Below are positions 1-5,781 of a DNA stretch of 11,487 nucleotides, piece after piece. Source of the stretch: an uncultured Collinsella sp. GTDB lineage: Bacteria; Actinomycetota; Coriobacteriia; Coriobacteriales; Coriobacteriaceae. Position 1 is the first letter of the stretch. Each line of letters opens with the position of its first letter. The notes below the pieces were generated by a model, which was not told where the DNA came from, did no database searches, and saw only the letters and a program-made list of their open reading frames with translations. A program made the translations under genes and the position numbers. The stretch spans positions 1 to 11,487 of the forward strand of contig CAAENB010000167.1 in NCBI GenBank assembly GCA_900757235.1. Direction: 5' to 3'.

Positions 1-2
1 CC

Positions 3-257
3 GAGGTCTCCAAGTCCACGACCGTCTACGCCCAGTGGAAGTGGGTGCCCCGCGACGTCACCGTGACCTTCGACGAGAACGGCGGCGAGACCAAGGCCGC
101 CCCCGCCTCCCAGACCAAGACCACCGAGCCGGGTGCTCTGGCTTCGACAGGGGAGAGACTGCTGCCGGTTCTTCCGCTGGCAGTTGTCGGATCTGCTTTG
201 ACTTCTTTGGGCTTGCTGCTCGAATACAACCGCAAGAAGAGGCGGAACGATAAATAA
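3..257 (+). CDS. C-terminal end of a sortase-anchored surface protein (partial)
   Basis: The reading frame is open from the left edge, so the N-terminus is outside the window; 84 codons plus stop are visible. The first residues (TVYAQWKW) match the usual end of an InlB B-type / Listeria-Bacteroides repeat. The next stretch (VTVTFDENGGE) matches the start of another repeat that breaks off into a short Thr/Pro-rich linker. A cell-wall sorting signal follows: LASTG at 138-152, a hydrophobic segment of about 22 residues, then a basic tail (NRKKRRNDK). LAxTG rather than LPxTG is typical of sortase substrates in high-GC Gram-positives. The protein is expected to be exported, cleaved between T and G, and linked to peptidoglycan, probably as an adhesin; its ligand cannot be told from this end. 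Codon choice shifts from almost all C/G-ending in the repeat part to mixed T/A-ending codons from about position 130. The stop is 24 bases before an IS end. Confidence 0.85.
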   Translation, partial: EVSKSTTVYAQWKWVPRDVTVTFDENGGETKAAPASQTKTTEPGALASTGERLLPVLPLAVVGSALTSLGLLLEYNRKKRRNDK

Positions 258-281
258 ATAATGGCCAGCCATGGCTTTAAA

Positions 282-305
282 TGAACTGCCTCCCATTTCT
301 TGGAC
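282..305 (+). repeat. IS left terminal inverted repeat
   Basis: This 24-bp end starts TGAACTGCC and ends TTGGAC. Its reverse complement agrees with 1289-1312 at 20 of 24 positions; the mismatches are two adjacent bases near the inner third, one in the middle and one near the outer tip. It also supplies the 5' arm of the hairpin at 288-321. Confidence 0.85.
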
Positions 306-328
306 ATGAGAAATGGGAGGCTTTCTTT
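288..328 (+). terminator. Hairpin at the IS left end: terminator-like and masks the orfA ribosome-binding site
   Basis: 288-300 (GCCTCCCATTTCT) and 309-321 (AGAAATGGGAGGC) are a perfect 13-bp inverted repeat with an 8-base loop, followed by TTTCTTT. This has the form of a rho-independent terminator and would end transcripts entering from the surface-protein gene. The 3' arm contains GGGAGG (315-320), the likely ribosome-binding site of the orfA start at 329. A transcript entering from outside would therefore also have this site paired. The 5' arm lies inside the terminal inverted repeat. The dual role is inferred by analogy with IS elements that guard against read-through expression. Confidence 0.7.
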
Positions 329-1274
329 ATGTGCGTTGATTTGAGAGTGAAGTATGATGTCGAGGCCAGGAAGGCGGCCATAGGGCTCTTCGAGCTCGGG
401 CACGGGTATAAATCTGCCGCGATTGCCCTTTCGCTTCCCGTGGAAGCCGTGAGAAGTTGGCAGGAGATATACCGCGCGTTCGGGAGCGAGGTGCTGCTGC
501 GCATGGACGGAAAGCGGGGCAGGTACACATACGAGCAGAAGGCCGCCGGTGGCCGCCGAGATCTTCTCGCGCACCGCCAACGGCTGCGGGCACCGGCAGA
601 TAGCGATGTGCCTCAGGGCGGAAGAGGGGGCCGTGATAGCCGACAAGACCGTGCTCAAGATGATGCGCGAGATGGGGATTCGCTGCGGTATCAGACGCGA
701 GACGGCCTACCACGGGTACAACTCGTACAGGGGCGTCGTCGGCAGGACGTTCGAGAACGTGATCGCGAGGGATTTCGACGCCGGGGCCCCGTGGCGGAAG
801 CTGGGGACGGACGTCACCGAGTTCAAGGTGGCGGGCGGCAAGGCCTACTGGGCCCCGACGCTGGACTTCTGCACCAAGGAGATCGTGGCGAGCGACATAT
901 CGACCACGCCCGACATGGCCCAGCAGGCGAGGATGCTCGACGAGCTGCTGTCCAAGATCCCCGAGGGCGCCGCCCCGACCATGCACTCGGACCGGGGCTG
1001 GCAGTACCAGCGCGCCTCGTACACATCCAGGCTCGAGGCCGCCGGCATCGTCCAGAGCATGTCCAGGAAGGCGAACTGCATCGACAATGCCGCCACCGAG
1101 CAGCTCTTCAGCCACGTCAAGGACGAGTTCTACCTGGGCCGCGAGTGGACGACGTTCGAGGATTTCAAACGCGACCTGGAGGAATACGTAGTCCACTGGC
1201 GCACGCGCCGGAGGCAGGTAAGATTGAAGGGCCTGACCCCGGAGGAGTTCCGGAATCAGGCCCTCGCGGCCTAA
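329..1274 (+). pseudogene. Broken IS3-family transposase (orfA start joined out of frame to the orfB catalytic part)
   Basis: The orfA-like part starts at ATG 329 with GGGAGG upstream. It encodes an N-terminal helix-turn-helix region (about 70 residues, MCVDLRVKYDVEARKAA to GRYTYEQK). At about 540-558 this frame loses transposase similarity. The transposase continues in the next frame (549-1274, 241 codons from a GTG) with an IS3-type rve/DDE integrase domain. From that GTG the catalytic residues are D88 (GTDVTEF), D148 (HSDRGWQY) and E184 (DNAATEQLF), a DD(35)E spacing. The normal orfA 3' end (second helix and leucine zipper) and the orfB N-terminus are missing. The join lies at two copies of GGCCGCCG (541-548, 551-558), which may have mediated a deletion. 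The catalytic frame is shifted +1 relative to orfA, not the -1 used by IS3 programmed frameshifting, so no functional OrfAB is expected. Confidence 0.85.
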
Positions 1275-1288
1275 TCGCTATTTAGGGC

Positions 1289-1312
1289 GTCCAAGATTTG
1301 GGACGCAGTCCA
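1289..1312 (+). repeat. IS right terminal inverted repeat
   Basis: This 24-bp end starts GTCCAAGA and ends GCAGTCCA. It is the partner of 282-305 and ends in the CA dinucleotide typical of IS3-family right ends. It begins 14 bases after the stop codon of the orfB fragment. Confidence 0.85.
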
Positions 1313-1345
1313 TTTTTCGCCCTGGTTTTGCATTCCTGGATAGAT

Positions 1346-1384
1346 AGAAAAAGAAACCGCCTCCTCAAAAGAAAGCGGTTTCTT
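1346..1384 (-). terminator. Rho-independent terminator of rpmB
   Basis: 1351-1360 (AAGAAACCGC) and 1375-1384 (GCGGTTTCTT) form a perfect 10-bp stem with a 14-base loop. On the minus strand the stem is followed by a T-rich run (TTTTTC), so it fits termination of rpmB transcription. The plus-strand side has no T run beyond the stem, so it would terminate transcripts from the IS side less well. Confidence 0.75.
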
Positions 1385-1450
1385 ATAGTTCTACGTGAAC
1401 GCGAGGTCTTTGACCCGGAGAGTCCGAGGTACTTGTTGGTAAGACCTTAT

Positions 1451-1639
1451 TTAGGAGCGCGCAACCTTGCCGGACTTGAGGCAGGTGGAGCAAACGTTCA
1501 TCTTGCGACGGTGACCATCGACGACGACGTAGACGCGCTGGATGTTGGGGCGGAACTTACGGTTGGTGACGCGGTGAGAGTGGCTGATGGAGCGACCGGC
1601 AACGGGGTGCTTACCGCAAACTTCGCAAACTTTGGACAT
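1451..1639 (-). CDS. rpmB: 50S ribosomal protein L28
   Basis: This 62-residue basic protein is a structural component of the large ribosomal subunit. The sequence (MSKVCEVCGKHPVAGRS... to ...MNVCSTCLKSGKVARS) has the usual L28 length and the conserved NRKFRPN core (about residues 26-32). It carries two Cys pairs (C5/C8 and C50/C53) that form the zinc-binding ribbon of the C+ type of L28, as opposed to the zinc-free paralogue. The start at 1639 is chosen because AAGGAGGG lies a few bases upstream on the minus strand; a frame extending further upstream to 1687 has no such site. It is a single-gene unit on the minus strand, convergent with the surface protein and IS and divergent from the pyr operon. 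Confidence 0.95.
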   Translation of the reverse strand: MSKVCEVCGKHPVAGRSISHSHRVTNRKFRPNIQRVYVVVDGHRRKMNVCSTCLKSGKVARS

Positions 1640-1693
1640 AACTGACCCTCCTTGGGCGACAAACGAACATGTCACGTTAACAAACAAGCCTGA

Positions 1694-1702
1694 ACTATAG
1701 CA
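1694..1702 (-). promoter_or_regulatory. Probable rpmB promoter (extended -10)
   Basis: On the minus strand this reads TGCTATAGT, an extended -10 element (TGn plus TATAGT, close to TATAAT), about 55 bases before the rpmB start. No good -35 hexamer lies at 16-18 bp, which is common with an extended -10; a TTGCGC lies 20 bp upstream. Confidence 0.45.
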
Positions 1703-1830
1703 CAGAAGTCGCTCCCTGTGCGCAATCTACACAGAGATATTCCTCTTTTGGCGATAGTGCTCACGCTACGGCCCTGGACGTAGATCCGATTTGCGTGCAG
1801 CAGAGGGGATTATGCCAGCTCGTGCGTGCG

Positions 1831-1859
1831 TTTTCAAGCTCGTCCCACAAATATATATA
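1831..1859 (+). promoter_or_regulatory. Candidate pyr operon promoter
   Basis: TTTTCA (1831-1836, 4 of 6 to TTGACA) and TATATA (1854-1859, 4 of 6 to TATAAT) are separated by 17 bp. Transcription would start near 1866 and give a leader of about 225 bases before pyrR, which is reasonable for an attenuated operon. A weaker alternative -10 (TACACT, 1931-1936) lacks a good -35. No motif beyond the hexamers supports the choice. Confidence 0.3.
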
Positions 1860-1949
1860 GGTTTATGGAGCGCCTGCGCCCGTTTACGGATTGCTCTGTA
1901 TTTATGCTCGCAATTAAGCTCGAGGTTGGCTACACTATCCCTTGACCAT

Positions 1950-2070
1950 TAAAGGGGTACGAGATACCCACATGGAATTACATTGCTGCCAAAGAGCAGC
2001 CCTTCCTGTGGGTGTCTGGTCCGCTTTAAGCGGTCGGGCATCTATTTTTTTGACTGTGTCAGCAGTCAAG
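1950..2070 (+). promoter_or_regulatory. pyr operon leader with candidate PyrR-binding hairpin and attenuator
   Basis: The long hairpin has a lower stem of 1962-1972 (AGATACCCACA) with 2007-2017 (TGTGGGTGTCT), 11 pairs including one G.U. An internal loop follows, then an upper stem GCTGC/GCAGC (1985-1989, 1996-2000) closed by the six-base loop CAAAGA (1990-1995). PyrR-binding RNA in Bacillus has a CNGNGR hexaloop above a bulged stem, and CAAAGA differs at one position. Downstream, CCGCT-TTA-AGCGG (2021-2033) precedes a run of seven T (2045-2051), a loose terminator because 11 bases separate stem from T run. Alternative pairings exist: 1955-1959 with 1965-1969, and 1962-1969 with 2036-2043 (7 of 8). 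A further 7-bp hairpin (2050-2056/2063-2069, loop TGTCAG) sits just before the pyrR ribosome-binding site. Regulation by PyrR plus UMP is inferred from these shapes and the adjacent pyrR. Confidence 0.55.
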
Positions 2071-2090
2071 ACATGTGAGGAAGGAGATCG

Positions 2091-2675
2091 ATGGGCACGA
2101 CTTCCCCCAAGGCGGTCATCATGGACGAGACCGCCGTCAACCGAGCGATGACCCGCATCGCGCACGAGATCCTCGAGCGCAACGAGGGCTGTGAAGACCT
2201 CGCTCTGGTCGGTATCGTCACGCGCGGCGACCTTCTGGCAAAGAAGCTCGCCGAGGAGATCAAGGAGATCGAGGGCGTCGACGTTCCGCTCGGCAGCCTC
2301 GACATCAGCTTCTACCGCGATGACTATGCGACCAATTTCGCTCCCGCGATCCACGCTACCAACATTCCCTTCAGCGTCGACGGCAAGCGCGTTGTGCTGG
2401 TGGACGACATCCTGTATACGGGCCGTACTATCCGCGCCGCTCTGGATGCCGTCATGGACCTGGGCCGTCCGAGCCGCATCGAGCTGGCAGTTCTCGTTGA
2501 CCGCGGTCACCGTGAGCTCCCCATCTCGCCGGACTTTGTCGGCAAGAACGTTCCCTCGTCGCATGAGGAGAACGTGCACCTATATATGAAGGAAGTAGAC
2601 GGCCGCACCGCTGTCGAGATTAACGACGTCGCGCCGGGTTCCCATGTGGGCTCCGCGCCGCTGGGAGGTGAGTAG
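2091..2675 (+). CDS. pyrR: PyrR bifunctional pyrimidine regulator / uracil phosphoribosyltransferase
   Basis: PyrR binds the operon's own leader RNA when UMP is high and lowers pyr expression; many members also convert uracil and PRPP to UMP. The 194-residue protein has the type I phosphoribosyltransferase fold. It shows the GIVTRGDLLAKKLAEEI region (41-57), the PyrR-typical LGSLDISFYRDDY (67-79), the PRPP-binding motif VVLVDDILYTGRT (101-113), and DRGHRELPI plus DFVGKNVPSS near 137-157. It is slightly longer than the usual ~180 residues because of a C-terminal tail (about 178-194). The ATG at 2091 is preceded by AAGGAG (2081-2086). It is the first gene of the pyr operon, directly after the structured leader it probably binds; pyrB begins 4 bases after its stop. 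Confidence 0.95.
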   Translation: MGTTSPKAVIMDETAVNRAMTRIAHEILERNEGCEDLALVGIVTRGDLLAKKLAEEIKEIEGVDVPLGSLDISFYRDDYATNFAPAIHATNIPFSVDGKRVVLVDDILYTGRTIRAALDAVMDLGRPSRIELAVLVDRGHRELPISPDFVGKNVPSSHEENVHLYMKEVDGRTAVEINDVAPGSHVGSAPLGGE

Positions 2676-2679
2676 TACC

Positions 2680-3624
2680 GTGGCGTTCAACCATAAGCAC
2701 CTGATCGACATTACCGAGTACTCCGAAGAGGACATCAAGCTCATCCTCGAGACCGCCAAGGCGTTCTCCGAGGTCAACGAGCGTGCGATCAAGAAGGTCC
2801 CCACGCTCAAGGGCAAGACCATCGTCAACATGTTCAACGAGCCCTCGACGCGCACCCGCAGCTCCTTCGAGCTCGCCGAGAAGCGCCTTTCGGCCGACAG
2901 CCTCAACTTTGGCGGCTCCTCGACTTCCACGGTCAAGGGCGAGAGCCTCGTCGACACCGTCGAGACCCTCAACGCCTACAAGATTGATTGCATCGTCGTT
3001 CGCGATAAGCACGCCGGTGCTCCCTACATCGTCACGCAGAACTCGCCCGCGAGCGTTATCTGCGCCGGCGACGGCAAGCACAACCATCCTACGCAGGCCC
3101 TGCTCGACCTGTACACCATCTGGGAGCACAAGGGTGACTTCCACGGTCTGAAGGTCGCTGTCGTCGGCGATATCGCGCACTCCCGTGTCTGCGGCTCGCT
3201 GATCCCCGCCCTTAAGATCATGGGCTGCGAGACCTACGCTGTCGCCCCCGGCACGCTGCTGCCGCCGGCGCCCGAGGTTCTGGGTTGCGACCACGTGACG
3301 AGCGACCTCGATTCCGTCCTGCCCGAGCTGGACGTCGTCTACATGCTGCGCGTGCAGCAGGAGCGCCTTGAGGGCGCTCCGTTCCCCACGATTCGCGAGT
3401 ATCACAAGCTCTTCGGCCTGACCAAGGACCGCGAGAAGCTCATGAAGCCCGATGCGATCATCTGCCACCCGGGCCCCATCAACCGCGGCGTCGAGTTCGA
3501 CTCCTATATGGCCGACCACCCGCAACGCTCCGTCATCCTGGAGCAGGTCTACGCCGGCATCTGCGTGCGTATGGCTATCCTGTATCTGCTGCTTGGAGGT
3601 GCCGATAATGGCCTTGCTTCTTAA
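2680..3624 (+). CDS. pyrB: Aspartate carbamoyltransferase catalytic chain
   Basis: The enzyme condenses carbamoyl phosphate with aspartate to N-carbamoyl-aspartate, the first committed step of pyrimidine synthesis. The 314-residue length fits a catalytic chain (about 305-310). Family motifs in order: EPSTRTRSSFE with the carbamoyl-phosphate loop S56-T-R-T-R60, the loop lysine K86 (TVKGES), HNHPTQALLDLY (H136-P-T-Q139), AHSRV (S168, R169), MLRVQQER (R224, Q226) and ICHPGPINRG (H263-P-G-P266). I chose GTG 2680 because GGAGGT (2664-2669) lies 10 bases upstream; an in-frame ATG at 2644 lies inside pyrR and adds residues not seen in the family. No regulatory chain (pyrI) is nearby, so the enzyme is probably the unregulated or DHOase-associated type. 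pyrC overlaps its last 17 bases. Confidence 0.96.
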   Translation: MAFNHKHLIDITEYSEEDIKLILETAKAFSEVNERAIKKVPTLKGKTIVNMFNEPSTRTRSSFELAEKRLSADSLNFGGSSTSTVKGESLVDTVETLNAYKIDCIVVRDKHAGAPYIVTQNSPASVICAGDGKHNHPTQALLDLYTIWEHKGDFHGLKVAVVGDIAHSRVCGSLIPALKIMGCETYAVAPGTLLPPAPEVLGCDHVTSDLDSVLPELDVVYMLRVQQERLEGAPFPTIREYHKLFGLTKDREKLMKPDAIICHPGPINRGVEFDSYMADHPQRSVILEQVYAGICVRMAILYLLLGGADNGLAS

Positions 3625-4897
3625 GAATGCCCACGTCGTCGACCCGTCCGTCGAGCTTGACGGTGTCGTTGACGTCCTGATTGACGGCGACAAGATCGCC
3701 GAGGTCGGCGAGAATCTCGCCGTCGAGGGAGCCGAGGTCCGCGACCTTTCCGGCAAGTACCTCGTCCCCGGCCTGGTGGATATGCACGTTCACCTTCGCG
3801 AGCCCGGCTACGAGGTCAAAGAGGACATCGAGAGCGGCACCCGTGCAGCTGCCAAGGGCGGCTTTACCGGCGTGTGCGCCATGCCCAACACCGATCCCGT
3901 CACCGATAACGGCACCGTCGTGGAGTTCGTCAAGTCCCGCGCTGCCGAGGTCGGTCACTGCCGCGTCTATCCGTCGGGCGCCATGACCCGCGGTCTTAAG
4001 GGCGAGGCCATGTCCGAGATGGGCGATATGGTCGCCCATGGCGCCGTCGCCTTCACCGACGACGGTCGCGGCGTGCAGGGCGCGGGCATGCTCCGTCGCT
4101 GCATGGACTACGGCAAGATGTTCGGCAAGGTCTTTATGAGCCACTGCCAGGACGAGGATCTGGTCGGCCACGGCCAGATCAACGAGGGCAAGGTCTCGAC
4201 CCGTCTGGCCCTCGAGGGTTGGCCGGCCGCCGGCGAGGAGCTTCAGATTGCCCGCGACATCGAGATTGCCAAGCTGACCGGTGCCAAGCTGCACATCCAG
4301 CACATCTCCACCGCTCATGGCCTGGAGCTCGTGCGTGCCGGTAAGGCTGCCGGTGTCCAGGTGACCTGCGAGGCCACCCCGCACCACATGTTCCTGACCG
4401 AGAACGACCTGGACGAGACCTACAACACCTCGCTCAAGGTCAATCCGCCGCTGCGCACCGACGAGGATGCCGAGGCCATCCGTCAGGGTGTCATCGACGG
4501 TACCGTCGACGCTATCGTTACCGACCACGCTCCCCACACCCCGTGGGAGAAGGCCCGCGAGTTCGAGCTCGCGCCCTTTGGAATGATTGGCCTCGAGACT
4601 TCGCTGTCGCTCGTGCTCACTGAGCTGGTCAATACGGGCAAGATGAGCGTGAGCCGCATGGTCGAGCTCATGGCCATCAAGCCGCGTGAGATTCTGGGCC
4701 TCGATCAGGTTCAGGTCAAGGCGGACTCTGTCGCCGACCTGACCGTGTTTGACCCCTCCGCAACCTGGACGGTTGGCGAGGACGGTTACGAGTCGCGCGC
4801 CGAGAACTCCGGTTTTGCCGGCCGCACGCTCACCGGTCGTGCCACCGATGTATTTGTCGGTGGCAAGCAGACGCTCGCCGACGGCTGCATCTGCTAG
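3608..4897 (+). CDS. pyrC: Dihydroorotase (type I)
   Basis: This zinc amidohydrolase cyclises carbamoyl-aspartate to dihydroorotate. The 429-residue protein has the TIM-barrel amidohydrolase signature. Likely metal ligands are H60 and H62 (VDMHVHLREPG), D142 (FTDDGRG), H169 (FMSHCQD), H222 (IQHIST) and D296 (VTDHAPH). R64 and N94 (AMPNTDPV) are expected substrate contacts. The length and absence of the carboxylated lysine fit the Bacillus-like type I enzymes. ATG 3608 overlaps the end of pyrB by 17 bases and has GGAGGT at 3595-3600, so translation is probably coupled. A frame reading back to 3452 runs inside pyrB and is not used. The C-terminus (DGCIC) has two closely spaced Cys of unknown meaning. 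Confidence 0.96.
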   Translation: MALLLKNAHVVDPSVELDGVVDVLIDGDKIAEVGENLAVEGAEVRDLSGKYLVPGLVDMHVHLREPGYEVKEDIESGTRAAAKGGFTGVCAMPNTDPVTDNGTVVEFVKSRAAEVGHCRVYPSGAMTRGLKGEAMSEMGDMVAHGAVAFTDDGRGVQGAGMLRRCMDYGKMFGKVFMSHCQDEDLVGHGQINEGKVSTRLALEGWPAAGEELQIARDIEIAKLTGAKLHIQHISTAHGLELVRAGKAAGVQVTCEATPHHMFLTENDLDETYNTSLKVNPPLRTDEDAEAIRQGVIDGTVDAIVTDHAPHTPWEKAREFELAPFGMIGLETSLSLVLTELVNTGKMSVSRMVELMAIKPREILGLDQVQVKADSVADLTVFDPSATWTVGEDGYESRAENSGFAGRTLTGRATDVFVGGKQTLADGCIC

Positions 4898-4917
4898 CAT
4901 GGCCTTATCGCTTTTGT

Positions 4918-4950
4918 GCGCGGCGCCCTTGCGGTGCCGCGCTTTCTGTT
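4918..4950 (+). terminator. Terminator-like hairpin between pyrC and pyrK
   Basis: 4918-4926 (GCGCGGCGC) pairs with 4934-4942 (GTGCCGCGC) as 9 pairs including one G.U, with a 7-base loop. It is followed by TTTCTGTT. It lies in the only sizeable gap (92 bases) inside the pyr operon. The T run is interrupted, so it may be a partial terminator, an RNA processing or stability element, or chance structure in GC-rich DNA. Confidence 0.5.
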
Positions 4951-4989
4951 CGTTTAGACCATGCAACCGCATGGGGGATTGGAGCGTCT

Positions 4990-5781
4990 ATGCCCACACC
5001 TTCCACTGCACGCATGCACGACTTCGAGGTCGTCTCGAACTGGGAGATCGCCGACGGCATCTTCTCGCTCGTCATCTCGGCCCCCAAGCTTGCAAGTGTG
5101 CTCAAGCCCGGTCAGTTTGTGAACATTGCCGTGCCCGGCGATGCCTCCTCGCTGCTTCGCGTGCCCCTGAGCTTCTATCGCGCCGACGCCGAGGCCGGCA
5201 CCGTCGAGCTGTGGTACGCCGTCGTGGGCGACGATACCCGTCGTTTGTCCCAGATGGGCCCTGGCTCCACCTCTAACCTGTTGGGCCCCGGTGGCCGTGG
5301 CTGGATGGTACCCGAGGGCACCAGGAAGGCACTGCTTGTCGCCGGTGGCATCGGCGTTCCGCCCGTGCTGTGCCTTGCCGACAAGCTTGCCGAGCAGGGC
5401 GTGGATGTCGACGTTTGCCTGGGCTTTGGCACCGCTTCCAAGGCCGTTGGTGTCGATGAGTTCCGCGCGCTGGGCGCCACGGTTAACGTGTGCACCGACG
5501 ACGGTTCGCTCGGCACGCACGGTTTTTGCACCGATCCGGCAGCCGAGCTGCTTGGAGAGGGCGGCTACGACTACGTCGCCAGCTGCGGCCCCGCCGTCAT
5601 GATGAAGAAGGTCGCCGCCGCTGCCGCCGAGGCCGGTGTGTACTGCGAGGTGTCGCTCGAGCGCATGATGAGCTGTGGCTTTGGCGCCTGCAACACCTGC
5701 AATGTCGAGACGGTCGACGGTATGAAGGGTGCTTGTATGTGCGGCCCCGTGTTCGATGCTTCCAAGGTGGTGGTCTTCTAG
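4990..5781 (+). CDS. pyrK: Dihydroorotate dehydrogenase B, electron-transfer subunit
   Basis: PyrK passes electrons from PyrD to NAD+ through FAD and a [2Fe-2S] cluster in the class 1B PyrD2-PyrK2 complex. The 263-residue protein has a ferredoxin-reductase-type FAD domain (about 10-105) with RVPLSFYR (57-64), then an NAD-binding domain with GGIGVPP (119-125) and SCGPAVMMKKV (228's upstream region, about 198-208). At the C-terminus C229, C234, C237 and C249 have the spacing CX4CX2CX11C of the PyrK iron-sulfur cluster; C251 is an extra Cys. I chose ATG 4990 because GGAG (4981-4984) precedes it; an internal ATG at 5014 lacks such a site. pyrD starts on the last base of its stop codon, so the two partner subunits are translationally coupled. 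Confidence 0.95.
   Translation: MPTPSTARMHDFEVVSNWEIADGIFSLVISAPKLASVLKPGQFVNIAVPGDASSLLRVPLSFYRADAEAGTVELWYAVVGDDTRRLSQMGPGSTSNLLGPGGRGWMVPEGTRKALLVAGGIGVPPVLCLADKLAEQGVDVDVCLGFGTASKAVGVDEFRALGATVNVCTDDGSLGTHGFCTDPAAELLGEGGYDYVASCGPAVMMKKVAAAAAEAGVYCEVSLERMMSCGFGACNTCNVETVDGMKGACMCGPVFDASKVVVF

Larger units (their letters stand above)
282..1312 (+). mobile_element. IS3-family (IS150-group-like) insertion sequence, internally deleted
   Basis: The ends are imperfect inverted repeats of 24 bp, 282-305 and 1289-1312. The left end read in reverse complement matches the right end at 20 of 24 positions. The element begins TG and ends CA, as IS3-family elements do, and the left end (TGAACTGCC...TTGGAC) resembles IS150-group ends. 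Between the ends lie orfA-like and orfB-like transposase parts on the plus strand. At 1031 bp it is shorter than typical members (about 1.3-1.5 kb, family knowledge), consistent with loss of the orfA 3' part and orfB 5' part. No target-site duplication is visible: the three bases before the left end are AAA and those after the right end are TTT. It sits between the 3' ends of the surface-protein gene and rpmB, so it interrupts neither gene. Confidence 0.88.
1640..2090. other. Divergent intergenic region between rpmB and pyrR
   Basis: These 451 bases hold no convincing gene. From the left: the rpmB ribosome-binding site and promoter (minus strand), a stretch of about 130 bases (1703-1830) where I see nothing clear, an AT-rich patch at 1848-1866 that may be the pyr promoter, and then the structured pyr leader (about 1950-2070). 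A small frame at 1942-2151 runs through the hairpins and has no ribosome-binding site, so I do not count it. Confidence 0.6.

Noticed and set aside
281..1285. A single 334-residue open frame covering the IS
   Set aside because: Only the first ~70 residues from ATG 329 look like transposase; the rest is an Arg/Gly-rich out-of-frame reading of orfB, open because stops are rare in GC-rich DNA.
1385..1450. AGGTCT...AGACCT inverted repeat downstream of rpmB
   Set aside because: Six-base arms separated by a long spacer, no T run, and a much better terminator lies just beyond it.
1703..1830. Possible small RNA or tRNA gene in the rpmB-pyrR gap
   Set aside because: No cloverleaf, no promoter-terminator pair; only a 5-bp CTACG/CGTAG hairpin, which is expected by chance.
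4880..4897. PyrC ends in GCIC and ComEA (10974-10991) ends in DCICV, both from a TGCATCTGC stretch
   Set aside because: The shared nine bases are short, the proteins are unrelated and no further similarity surrounds them, so I treat this as chance.
3575..4972. Long minus-strand frame (465 codons) opposite pyrC, and similar ones opposite pyrB, pyrD and thiI
   Set aside because: They are antisense shadows of genes with clear motifs; their composition follows the complement of the sense codons and they show no recognisable domain.
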